The notes under the pieces were generated by a model. It had not been told where the DNA came from. It worked only from the letters and a program-made list of their open reading frames with translations, and made no database searches. A program made the position numbers and the translations under genes. 43,886 bases of DNA from a virus. The stretch spans positions 1 through 43,886 of IMG/VR virus record IMGVR_UViG_3300017788_000049. One strand, 5' to 3'. Within the stretch, counting starts at the first letter, position 1. Every line of letters starts with the position of its first letter. Shown here one piece after another: positions 26,477 through 33,988 of the stretch.

Positions 26477-27082
26477 ATGAATTTCCAAGAATTATATAAA
26501 AAGATCGCAGATTTAGATAAACCAGTCAGTGAAGAATGCGGAATGTCTCCCGATATGTCTCAGGAGCCCCCGACAGCTCCTCCAAGTGTAAGCATTAATA
26601 TGAATGCACAAGGGATGGATAACATCGAAAGTTTATTAAAATTAGTATCCAAAGTAAATCCGGATATGCCAGAACCATCAATGACTGATCCAATTATCAA
26701 AATCGGAAGGCTCGATCAAGACAATATGAATCCTGTAAAACCTGGATTTGAAAATTCACCAAATGAACAGTATGCCGACATTGACGATGTAACAGTTAAC
26801 GCAGGCGGAGGAATGAACGGTCCAAAACACCCCAAGGACATTCGTATAAAAGATCCGAGTCCTTATGAAAACGAAGCGTATGAAAACGAACCAAATGAAA
26901 AGTATGATGATCATTTAAAAATCATTAAACATCTATCGGGCGGAATGAACAGAGAAAAGGCTATGATAAAAAGAAGTTATAAACAGGGTGATAATCCGAT
27001 GGCTATGCCTGAAGGGGAAGACCTTGTTTCGTCAATAAAGGCAGAATTAAGATCTAAGTTAAAAGAATATAAAGAACGATAA
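26477..27082 (+). CDS. Virion-region protein of unknown function, low complexity
   Basis: A 201-residue acidic protein, rich in Pro, Met, Asn and Glu. Visible segments are NFQELYKKIADLDKPVSE at the start, MDNIESLLKLVSKVNPDMPEPSM near 47, NAGGGMNGPKHPKDIRIKDPSPYENEAYENEPNEKYDD near 106, and a C-terminal KAELRSKLKEYKE helix. It has mostly disordered character with short conserved pieces, as in scaffold or linker proteins. A GGGAG Shine-Dalgarno lies 9 nt before the ATG and it is 4 bases downstream of the preceding gene. It is closed by a strong terminator. No function can be assigned. Confidence 0.6.
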   Translation: MNFQELYKKIADLDKPVSEECGMSPDMSQEPPTAPPSVSINMNAQGMDNIESLLKLVSKVNPDMPEPSMTDPIIKIGRLDQDNMNPVKPGFENSPNEQYADIDDVTVNAGGGMNGPKHPKDIRIKDPSPYENEAYENEPNEKYDDHLKIIKHLSGGMNREKAMIKRSYKQGDNPMAMPEGEDLVSSIKAELRSKLKEYKER

Positions 27083-27096
27083 AATACTATCATTCC

Positions 27097-27124
27097 AAAT
27101 AGGCTCTTCGGAGCCTATTTTTTT
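27097..27124 (+). terminator. Intrinsic terminator with UUCG tetraloop
   Basis: AATAGGCTC (27098-27106) pairs with GAGCCTATT (27111-27119) around TTCG, a stable C(UUCG)G hairpin, followed by T residues to 27124. It separates the head/terminase small subunit unit from the large terminase. Confidence 0.93.
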
Positions 27125-27125
27125 C

Positions 27126-27133
27126 AGTAAATA
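27126..27133 (+). promoter_or_regulatory. T4-type late promoter octamer for large terminase
   Basis: AGTAAATA is followed by the 5-nt spacer ACAGT and the ATG at 27139, directly after the terminator. No Shine-Dalgarno is present before the ATG, so expression from this promoter would be leaderless. Confidence 0.75.
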
Positions 27134-27138
27134 ACAGT

Positions 27139-28728
27139 ATGGGAAAAAGTCTAGACGGTAATTTAATTAAAAAAGCACATCTTCCTCAAAAATACACCCT
27201 TGAGGAAGTTAAACATCTTGAGGCCTGTTTAGATCCTGTAACAGGGCCATTATATTTTTGTAAAAATTTCTTAAAGATACAACATCCTATTCGAGGTGCC
27301 ATTCCTTTTGATCCGTATGAATATCAGGAAAGATTGATACAGGCCTATCACGAAAACAAACAATGTATTGCCATGTTACCTCGACAAATGGGCAAGACTA
27401 CCTGTGCTACAGGTTATTTACTGTGGTACACAATGTTCGTACCAGAAGCACAGGTACTAATCGCTGCTCACAAATATGAAGGTGCGCAAGATATCATGAA
27501 TAGATATCGATTTGGTTATGAAAATTTGCCAGACTTTATACGTGCTGGAGTCTACACCTATAATAGAAATTCTATAGAATACGACAATGGCAGTCGAATA
27601 CAAGCAACTACTACGACAGAAAATACAGGGCGTGGTAAATCTCTTTCTTTAATTTATTGTGATGAGTTCGCATTCGTTCAACCCCCAGAAAAGGCCAAAG
27701 AATTCTGGACTGCATTATCTCCGACATTGTCTACAGGCGGTAAATGTATTATTACATCGACACCAAATTCAGACGAAGATCAGTTTGCATTAATTTGGAC
27801 AGAAGCTAATAAACGATTTGATGAATTCGGCAATGAACAAAAACTAGGTACTAACGGTTTCTTTTCATATTTTGCTCATTGGAATGAACATCCCGATAGA
27901 GACGAAGAATGGGCAAAGGTAGAACGTGCCAAGATCGGCGAAGAACGTTTCCGTAGAGAATTTGATTGTGAATTCTTAATCTTTGATGAAACATTAATTA
28001 ATTCAGTACGTCTTGCTGAATTACAAGGTATAAATCCTGTGATGTCTATGGGGCAAACCCGTTGGTACAAAGAAATAAATCCCCAAGCGACTTACTTAGT
28101 TGCACTAGATCCTAGTCTAGGTACAGGCGGAGACTACGGTGCCATACAGGTATTCGAGTTGCCCACAATGGAACAGGTTGCAGAATGGCATCACAATATA
28201 ACTCCTATCCAGCAACAGGTGAAACATCTTCGAGAAATCTGCAAGTACATACAGGATAGAGGTGAAGAGCTTGGCGGAGTCCCCCAGATTTATTACAGTG
28301 TCGAAAATAATACTCTAGGTGAAGCTGCTTTAATAACTATCAGAGACATTGGGGAAGAAAACTTTCCAGGTTTATTTTTAAGTGAACCTATAAGGAAAGG
28401 GCATGTTCGCAAATTCCGTAAAGGGTTTAACACGACTCATAAAACCAAAATTACTGCTTGTTCTAAACTAAAGCAGTTGATCGAAACACAGCAGATGAAA
28501 TTGCATTCGAAGCCCCTAATATCAGAATTAAAAACTTTTGTAGCACATGGAGTAGGATTTGGTGCTAAAACTGGAGAGCATGACGATTTAGTGTCGTCTA
28601 CGTTGTTAGTTATACGCATGGCGAATGTTCTCAGTGATTGGGACCCTAAAATCTACGAAAAAATGACGGAAAAACTGTCCGAAGAACAGATGCCCATGCC
28701 TATTTTTATAAGTACAGGCATCTTTTAA
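27139..28728 (+). CDS. 17: Terminase large subunit gp17
   Basis: A 529-residue packaging motor. The N-terminal ATPase has Walker A-type PRQMGKTT (81-88), Walker B LIYCDEFAFV (171-180, catalytic Glu176) and the coupling motif ITSTPN near 206. The C-terminal RNase H-like nuclease starts at about 320 with LVALDPSLGTGGDYGAIQVFEL, has VENNTLGEAAL near 390 and ends with the acidic EHDDLVSSTLL near 494. It docks on the portal, cuts the concatemer and drives DNA into the prohead. It is somewhat shorter than T4 gp17 (610), mainly at the ends, which is usual in marine relatives. All catalytic motifs look intact. Confidence 0.96.
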   Translation: MGKSLDGNLIKKAHLPQKYTLEEVKHLEACLDPVTGPLYFCKNFLKIQHPIRGAIPFDPYEYQERLIQAYHENKQCIAMLPRQMGKTTCATGYLLWYTMFVPEAQVLIAAHKYEGAQDIMNRYRFGYENLPDFIRAGVYTYNRNSIEYDNGSRIQATTTTENTGRGKSLSLIYCDEFAFVQPPEKAKEFWTALSPTLSTGGKCIITSTPNSDEDQFALIWTEANKRFDEFGNEQKLGTNGFFSYFAHWNEHPDRDEEWAKVERAKIGEERFRREFDCEFLIFDETLINSVRLAELQGINPVMSMGQTRWYKEINPQATYLVALDPSLGTGGDYGAIQVFELPTMEQVAEWHHNITPIQQQVKHLREICKYIQDRGEELGGVPQIYYSVENNTLGEAALITIRDIGEENFPGLFLSEPIRKGHVRKFRKGFNTTHKTKITACSKLKQLIETQQMKLHSKPLISELKTFVAHGVGFGAKTGEHDDLVSSTLLVIRMANVLSDWDPKIYEKMTEKLSEEQMPMPIFISTGIF

Positions 28729-28740
28729 AAGATAAATTAA

Positions 28741-28748
28741 ACTAAATA
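28741..28748 (+). promoter_or_regulatory. Late promoter-like octamer ACTAAATA
   Basis: ACTAAATA lies 4 nt before the ATG at 28753. It departs from GATAAATA at the second and first bases, and spacing is one base short of the common 5 nt, so support is weaker. No Shine-Dalgarno is visible before this ATG. Confidence 0.5.
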
Positions 28749-28752
28749 TATT

Positions 28753-30981
28753 ATGGACCCAATAAAAAGTATCAGTACAGATTTGTTCTATAAAATTAGA
28801 AGTCGCTTCACAGGATTAAAGTTAGGTGAAAGTATGGGTGCGATCACTATTAATCCGGAAGATGCGGTGTTTTTTGATTTTGATTACAAAATAGATGAAC
28901 AGATTTTAGGACACGTTAGTATCAGCCTTGCGGAACCGAGATCGATGAAGGTTTATTTTAGCAATGGAATTACTGAAAGCATGACCGGTTCTCAAAAAAC
29001 ACAATGGTATAATTTTTTAAAAGAATTAAGGTTATTTGCTAAGAAAAGATTATTACACTTTGATACACGAGATGTAGCAAAAGATAATTTAGATCAAAGA
29101 GATTTTAAATTTTTAAGTCAATATAATGCGTCAAGCCCCGTCGGAGAAAGTATTATGAGTGAAAGCAACCTTTATGGTTCAAGAACTATTAGCTATCAAA
29201 AACTAATGGATACCAAATTAATTATTAAACATAGCAAACCTATCCAAGATGAACAAATTGGTTCGCGAGCAAGAAATATTTCTGCGCTATTTGTCGAAAA
29301 TCAAGACGGGGAAAGATTCAAATACCCATTTATTCATCTAGCTGGTGCTCGTGCAATGCAACGTCACGTAGCCAACGGCGGTCTTCCTTATGATGATTTA
29401 GGAAAACATATCGTCAGTATGAGTGAGCAAATTGCTCAGTTAAAGGGTTTTGGAAATTATGTTGTTAGAAATGATTTGTTGAATTCTGATACGAATTCAA
29501 TCTATGAGAGAAGTTCAGAGGCATTAAATCGATTAAGAGAAGAAATTTCAAAATTATCAAAACAAGCACATTACGAACAATTTAAAAATTCTTTCCAATT
29601 ACAAGATCATTTAGAAGTTCCAGAGGATGTAGTAGAAGACTTTACAGAAAAATTTACTGTCAAAAACTTTAAAGAGGACATTAAGTCTGTTTTCCCAATT
29701 TTGTACAGACTTATGAAGGAAGAGTCCCAGGTAGGCTACGACGACATAGTCGAAATGACAGGTCAAGAAGAAATAGAAATCGATGAAAGTGATAATGATC
29801 ATATTTTTGATCCGTTCGTGAAATTTGAAAACTGGGTTTACTCTTTAGGTGAATCTAGTGCGATTGCCAGCGAGGATGAAGAAGAAAGATCTCTAGCTAT
29901 ACAGAAATTAAATGAACTAACACAAGAACATTTTCCAGCAGGAGTCGGCGGAACCAATGCTATCGAAAGTTTAAAAGGTATTATTGAAGATCCCGAATTA
30001 GATAAGGCAATTAAACAGGTCGCAGAACAAGACCCGGACACATGTGTTCGGGGTCTTGTTAAAAATTGGTTAGAAGAAAACGCACCAGATGTATTGGATC
30101 AAATTGATTTTGGCGATTTCGTAGAGGATGAAGAAGATATTGAAGACCCGATGCAATATGCCAACGATTCAGCAGATGCAGATGCAATTGCCTACGGGCA
30201 GAAAGAAGAAATTGCTTCTGAAGCAAGCGCACCCGGCGACTATGAATTAGAAGTAGAAACAAAAATTTATTTTGATAGAGATGAAAGCGGCAAGGCATCA
30301 GTTTCAAAAGTCATGATGGGAAACATTGATATCAAAGAACTAGTTGATATAGACGAAATCACACAAACTATCGAAGATGGGGAAGAGAGTCCCTTAGACG
30401 GTCTCGAATATATAATGGTTGACGCCGATTATGATGTTCATGGAAGTTATCGTCCGGCTACATGGGGATATCATGGCGGAGATCCCCCGGAGTATCCAGA
30501 AGTCGAAATTACAGATATTACAGCCTACGGAAACGGAAACAGTCTAAATCTCGAGTTTAACGATCTAAGTGCAGCTAATCAGAAATACCTACAAGATCGA
30601 GTTGAGGAAAAAGCAGCCGACAGCGGTTATGGTGCCAATGATTATGACGACTACGACGATCGTCGAGATATGTATGATGATGCACACCAACCAGAACTTC
30701 AAGAGAAAAAATCAGGCATGCAAGAATTAGCTGAATTTATTTTCAGCTTCTATGACAAAGAATCTAAAACATTCCCTAAAGGACCAGAAGGCGTTTGCAC
30801 AATGGTAGGTAAGAAGTTTGGTGAACAGGCAGAACATATGGCAAGAAAACTAGTTGAAAAATTAGCACCTCAGCAAACTTATGAAGTTCAAGAAGATCCG
30901 ATAGAGGATCAATCAGATCAAAATGATGAACTGACTAGAATTAGGAAATTATCAGGCATATCGCAAGGTCTAGGCATTTAA
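28753..30981 (+). CDS. Large acidic virion-region protein, unknown function
   Basis: A 742-residue protein. Residues 1-300 look folded (DAVFFDFDYKI near 37, MKVYFSNGITESMTGSQKTQWYNFLKELRLF near 64, FIHLAGARAMQRHVANGGLPYDDLGKHIVSMSEQIAQLKGFGNYVVRNDL near 196-245); the second half is very rich in Asp and Glu, for example QEEIEIDESDNDHIFDP and DFVEDEEDIEDP. It ends in a helix, LTRIRKLSGISQGLGI. LGES at about 26-29 fits a gp21-type cleavage site. It sits between terminase and gp32 and is closed by a terminator. I recall similar large proteins in marine T4-like phages without a role; a packaged or scaffold protein is possible but not shown. Confidence 0.65.
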   Translation: MDPIKSISTDLFYKIRSRFTGLKLGESMGAITINPEDAVFFDFDYKIDEQILGHVSISLAEPRSMKVYFSNGITESMTGSQKTQWYNFLKELRLFAKKRLLHFDTRDVAKDNLDQRDFKFLSQYNASSPVGESIMSESNLYGSRTISYQKLMDTKLIIKHSKPIQDEQIGSRARNISALFVENQDGERFKYPFIHLAGARAMQRHVANGGLPYDDLGKHIVSMSEQIAQLKGFGNYVVRNDLLNSDTNSIYERSSEALNRLREEISKLSKQAHYEQFKNSFQLQDHLEVPEDVVEDFTEKFTVKNFKEDIKSVFPILYRLMKEESQVGYDDIVEMTGQEEIEIDESDNDHIFDPFVKFENWVYSLGESSAIASEDEEERSLAIQKLNELTQEHFPAGVGGTNAIESLKGIIEDPELDKAIKQVAEQDPDTCVRGLVKNWLEENAPDVLDQIDFGDFVEDEEDIEDPMQYANDSADADAIAYGQKEEIASEASAPGDYELEVETKIYFDRDESGKASVSKVMMGNIDIKELVDIDEITQTIEDGEESPLDGLEYIMVDADYDVHGSYRPATWGYHGGDPPEYPEVEITDITAYGNGNSLNLEFNDLSAANQKYLQDRVEEKAADSGYGANDYDDYDDRRDMYDDAHQPELQEKKSGMQELAEFIFSFYDKESKTFPKGPEGVCTMVGKKFGEQAEHMARKLVEKLAPQQTYEVQEDPIEDQSDQNDELTRIRKLSGISQGLGI

Positions 30982-31007
30982 TTACAATTGTTCGTAGCAG
31001 TTAGATT

Positions 31008-31032
31008 GGGCACTTAGGTGCCCTTTCTTTTG
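31008..31032 (+). terminator. Intrinsic terminator after large acidic protein
   Basis: GGGCAC (31008-31013) and GTGCCC (31018-31023) pair around TTAG, followed by TTTCTTTT. It isolates the gp32 unit from the late gene upstream. Confidence 0.85.
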
Positions 31033-31064
31033 GTAATCTTGTTCCTTTTTTCGTTGTTATTTTA

Positions 31065-31093
31065 TTGACATTGATAAATAAAATGCGCATAAT
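31065..31093 (+). promoter_or_regulatory. sigma70-type early promoter for gp32
   Basis: A consensus TTGACA (31065-31070) is 17 bases from CATAAT (31088-31093). Expected start is near 31100, leaving a leader of about 47 nt with a strong AGGAGG at 31132-31137. This is the best sigma70-type promoter in the window. Confidence 0.85.
31073..31080 (+). promoter_or_regulatory. T4-type late promoter octamer within the gp32 early promoter
   Basis: GATAAATA lies inside the 17-base spacer of the sigma70 promoter. Its expected start, 31086, is the first base of the 8-bp hairpin at 31086-31104. It would keep gp32 expressed late. Confidence 0.55.
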
Positions 31094-31104
31094 TACATTA
31101 TGCG
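31086..31104 (+). other. Hairpin in gp32 leader
   Basis: CGCATAAT and ATTATGCG form a perfect 8-bp stem with a TAC loop. It overlaps the -10 of the early promoter and would be at the 5' end of the late-promoter transcript. T4 gp32 represses its own translation through a 5' leader structure; this could play that part, though I see no pseudoknot partner downstream. The leader after it is AU-rich and holds two copies of GGCAAATTA (31122 and 31136). Confidence 0.45.
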
Positions 31105-31146
31105 AAAGGCATACATTTTAAGGCAAATTATAGGAGGCAAATTAAA

Positions 31147-32121
31147 ATGGCTACATTAGCAGAAATCCGTGCAAAACTTCAAGAAGCACAAAACAAGTCT
31201 ACAGGAAACTCCACCGGCGGTGGCGACAACGCAATTTATCCACATTGGAACATGCAAGAAGGCAAAGAAGCTGTCGTTCGTTTCTTACCTGATGAAAATC
31301 CTAACAACACATTCTTTTGGGTAGAGAGAGCAATGATTAAGCTCGAATTTGCCGGAATCAAAGGAGAGACTGATTCACGCAAAGTTCAGGTACAGGTTCC
31401 CTGCGTAGAAATGTACAATGATGGTTCTACATGTCCTATTCTAAGCGAAGTTCGTGGTTGGTTCAAAGACAAGAGTCTTGAAGAAAAAGGCCGCCAATAT
31501 TGGAAAAAACGTTCATACATTTTCCAAGGATTCGTCGTTGATGATCCTATACGTGAAGAATCTACTCCGGAAAATCCCATCCGTCGATTTATCATCGGTC
31601 CTCAAATCTATCAGATTATTCGTTCAGCATTAATGGACGCAGAACTAGAAGAACTGCCAACAGATTATCTAAGAGGTTTAGATTTCCGTATCGCTAAAAC
31701 CAGCAAAGGCGGTTTCGCTGACTACTCTACTTCCAAGTGGAGCCGTCGTGAACGTTCATTATCTGATGTCGAAAAGACAGCTATTGATCAATACGGACTG
31801 TTTGATCTTAAGAGCTTCTTGCCTAAAAAGCCCGGTGATGTTGAACTTAAAGTAATTCACGAAATGTTTGAATCATCGGTTAACGGCGAAGCTTATGATC
31901 CGGATCGTTGGAGTCAATATTATAAACCTGCCGGTATTGGAAGCCAAACTGGCGATCCATTAAAGCCAGCTTCTCGTCAAACAGTTGACGAAGATGAAGT
32001 CGAACCGGTGGCCCCTGTTAGGGGAGTCAATCTAGCAGATGCAGGTACATCATCTGGATCTAGCGAATCGGCAAGTCGTGCGCAAGACATTCTTGCCAAG
32101 ATCCGAGCTCGCCAGAAGTAA
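31147..32121 (+). CDS. 32: Single-stranded DNA-binding protein gp32
   Basis: A 324-residue protein with the gp32 layout: basic N-terminal LAEIRAKLQEAQNKS (LAST-type region), the OB-fold start HWNMQEGKEAVVRFLPDENPNNTFFWVER at 33-61, the binding core KKRSYIFQGFVVDDP near 119-133 and FRIAKTSKGGFADYSTSKWSRRER near 186, then an acidic linker and short C-terminal helix. It coats single-stranded DNA in replication and recombination and contacts UvsX, UvsY and the polymerase complex. The T4 zinc site is reduced: Cys86 and Cys96 remain in PCVEMYNDGSTCPIL, but the third Cys is Leu99 and I see no equivalent His. It has an AGGAGG Shine-Dalgarno. Confidence 0.95.
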   Translation: MATLAEIRAKLQEAQNKSTGNSTGGGDNAIYPHWNMQEGKEAVVRFLPDENPNNTFFWVERAMIKLEFAGIKGETDSRKVQVQVPCVEMYNDGSTCPILSEVRGWFKDKSLEEKGRQYWKKRSYIFQGFVVDDPIREESTPENPIRRFIIGPQIYQIIRSALMDAELEELPTDYLRGLDFRIAKTSKGGFADYSTSKWSRRERSLSDVEKTAIDQYGLFDLKSFLPKKPGDVELKVIHEMFESSVNGEAYDPDRWSQYYKPAGIGSQTGDPLKPASRQTVDEDEVEPVAPVRGVNLADAGTSSGSSESASRAQDILAKIRARQK

Positions 32122-32135
32122 TAAAGATAAAGTAC

Positions 32136-32160
32136 AGAGTGCGAGATTATCTCGCACTCT
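32136..32160. other. 10-bp hairpin between gp32 and uvsX
   Basis: AGAGTGCGAG and CTCGCACTCT pair perfectly around ATTAT. No T-run follows, so it is not a standard intrinsic terminator. It may protect the 3' end of processed gp32 mRNA, attenuate transcription, or be a protein site. The uvsX start is 25 bases further on. Confidence 0.6.
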
Positions 32161-32185
32161 CTTTCGACATCACAGGATAATAATA

Positions 32186-33265
32186 ATGGCAAAAGCTTTT
32201 GATATTTCTAAATTTAGAAAGTCGATTACTAAGAATATTGAAGGTCTTAGCATCGGCTTTAATGATCCAACAGATTGGATCTCTACAGGCAATTACGCCT
32301 TAAACTATTTGATCAGTGGAGACTTCCATAAAGGAGTTCCACTAGGTAAAGTTACAGTATTTGCAGGTGAATCAGGTGCGGGAAAAAGTTATATTTGTTC
32401 AGGTAATCTAATTCGCCATGCACAACAGGAAGGTATTTTTCCTATACTCATTGACAGCGAAAATGCACTTGACGAAGATTGGCTCAAAGCACTAGGTGTT
32501 GATACTAGCGAAGATAAACTTCTTAAACTTAATATGGCAATGATTGATGATGTTGCCAAAACAATTAATGAGTTTATGACAGAATATAAAGCGATGCCAG
32601 AAGAAAATAAACCTAAAGTATTATTCGTAATTGATTCACTGGGTATGTTGTTGACACCCACCGATGTCAATCAATTTGAGGCAGGTGATCTTAAAGGTGA
32701 TATGGGTCGTAAACCTAAGGCGCTGACAGCGTTAGTTCGTAACTGTGTTAATATGTTCGGTTCAGCCAATGTTGGTTTAGTTGCTACTAATCATACCTAT
32801 GCTTCACAAGACATGTTTGATCCAGATGATAAGATTTCGGGTGGACAGGGTTTTATCTATGCAAGTAGTATTGTTGTTGCTATGCGTAAACTAAAATTAA
32901 AAGAAGACGATGATGGCAACAAGATTACTGAAGTGCGTGGTATTCGTGCTGCCTGTAAGGTAATGAAAACACGTTATGCAAAACCGTTTGAAAGTGTACA
33001 AGTAAAAATTCCTTATGAAACAGGTATGAATCCATATAGTGGACTGGTAGATCTGTTTGAAGCTAAAGAGATGCTCAAGAAAGAAGGAAATAGTCTTGTA
33101 TATGTAACTAAGGACGGAGAAATCATCAAGCAATTCCGCAAAGCCTGGGAAAGAAATGAAAATACCGGTCTTGATCGAATGATGGAAGACACTTCAAAAC
33201 ACAGTGAAAAATCCGCTTCGGAGATAATTAATAATGTTGAAACCGAAACGGAGAGCGTCGAATGA
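32186..33265 (+). CDS. uvsX: RecA-like recombinase UvsX
   Basis: A 359-residue RecA-family strand-exchange ATPase. Walker A GESGAGKS is at 61-68, Walker B VLFVID at 145-150, SENALDEDWL at 91-100 covers the catalytic Glu region, and KALTALVRN and GLVATNHTYASQDMFDPDDKISGGQGFIYASS carry the DNA-binding loops. T4 UvsX is 391 residues, so the C-terminus is somewhat short. It acts with gp32 and UvsY in strand invasion and recombination-dependent replication. I chose the ATG at 32186 because AGGA lies 8 nt upstream and the in-frame extension to 32039 would overlap gp32. The stop overlaps the next start (ATGA). Confidence 0.96.
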   Translation: MAKAFDISKFRKSITKNIEGLSIGFNDPTDWISTGNYALNYLISGDFHKGVPLGKVTVFAGESGAGKSYICSGNLIRHAQQEGIFPILIDSENALDEDWLKALGVDTSEDKLLKLNMAMIDDVAKTINEFMTEYKAMPEENKPKVLFVIDSLGMLLTPTDVNQFEAGDLKGDMGRKPKALTALVRNCVNMFGSANVGLVATNHTYASQDMFDPDDKISGGQGFIYASSIVVAMRKLKLKEDDDGNKITEVRGIRAACKVMKTRYAKPFESVQVKIPYETGMNPYSGLVDLFEAKEMLKKEGNSLVYVTKDGEIIKQFRKAWERNENTGLDRMMEDTSKHSEKSASEIINNVETETESVE

Positions 33266-33501
33266 AAGAAGATTTAATTGCCGATATCTGGAATACTGTC
33301 ATTGAACATATTCCAGAAAAATCTAGGAATGATGTAGCTAGCGATTTTGTTAATACTCTACTGGATCATGGTGTCAAAGATAGTACTATCGAATCTTTAT
33401 TAGGTGTTGATCCATATCTTGATCAAGCAATCGAATATGTCATCGATGGTGAAGAAATTGATAACGATGATGATGAAGAATTTTACGAAGACGAGGAATA
33501 A
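33262..33501 (+). CDS. Small acidic protein between uvsX and uvsY-like genes
   Basis: A 79-residue protein starting in an ATGA overlap with uvsX and abutting the next gene. The pattern LIADIWNTVIEHIPEKSRNDVASDFVNTLLDHGVKDSTIESLLGVDPYLDQAIEYVID is compact and helical; the last twenty residues are nearly all Asp/Glu. I recall homologous small proteins next to recombination genes of marine T4-like phages, with no assigned role. The acidic tail could contact gp32, UvsX or a DNA-binding partner; this is inference. Confidence 0.7.
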   Translation: MKEDLIADIWNTVIEHIPEKSRNDVASDFVNTLLDHGVKDSTIESLLGVDPYLDQAIEYVIDGEEIDNDDDEEFYEDEE

Positions 33502-33957
33502 GTGAATTGGTACGATCGAGTTTCTAAAGATATTAGTACTATTCCAGATGCCGTAATATTTTATGAGGCTGAATTATTAGAAGCTAAAAAAGATGCTCGA
33601 ATAGCAGGAAATATTGAACGAGCATCGGCAGCTATGCCTGGTATTGTGGAAACTCGATTTAACCAACTCCAAGAGATTGAGGCCATCTTAGAATATCTTA
33701 ACATAGAACTAAGGCGTCTTCGCAGTCAACATTTTCGTAAGTACCTTGAAAATTATCAACGCAGTCTGTCCTCACGTGACTGTGAAAAGTTTGTTGAGGG
33801 CGAGGCCGATGTTGTAGATTTTGAAAAAATCATCAACGAATTTGCTCTGTTAAGAAATAAATGGCTAGGTATCATCAAAGCACTGGACCAAAAACAATGG
33901 CACCTCAGTAACATCATTAAACTTCGTGTTGCCGGCATGGAAGACGCCACTCTGTAA
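33502..33957 (+). CDS. uvsY: UvsY-like recombination mediator (probable)
   Basis: A 151-residue helical protein with GTG start directly after the previous stop, preceded by GAGG. Length is close to T4 UvsY (137). The second half, RDCEKFVEGEADVVDFEKIINEFALLRNKWLGIIKALDQKQWHLSNIIKLRVAGMEDA, has the same layout as the C-terminal helices of T4 UvsY (RYEKSEMKTVLSADKD, then LQYWGILLDFCSGALDAIKS and FAIKHIQDMRAFEAG). UvsY loads UvsX onto gp32-covered DNA. Its place right after gp32 and uvsX supports this. The match is by pattern only, and no search was run, so the name is provisional. Confidence 0.6.
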   Translation: MNWYDRVSKDISTIPDAVIFYEAELLEAKKDARIAGNIERASAAMPGIVETRFNQLQEIEAILEYLNIELRRLRSQHFRKYLENYQRSLSSRDCEKFVEGEADVVDFEKIINEFALLRNKWLGIIKALDQKQWHLSNIIKLRVAGMEDATL

Positions 33958-33972
33958 ATCAAAGAAATATGC

Positions 33973-33988
33973 GCAGATAAATATCTGC
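33973..33988 (+). promoter_or_regulatory. Palindromic late promoter abutting a start codon
   Basis: The octamer GATAAATA (33976-33983) lies inside a perfect inverted repeat, GCAGATA AA TATCTGC, that ends one base before the ATG at 33989. Octamer-to-ATG spacing is 5 nt and no Shine-Dalgarno is present. This appears to drive the plus arm of the glycan island. Confidence 0.7.

Noticed and set aside
31086-31146. T4-style gp32 pseudoknot operator
   Set aside because: The hairpin loop (TAC) has no complementary GTA downstream in the leader, so only a simple hairpin is supported.
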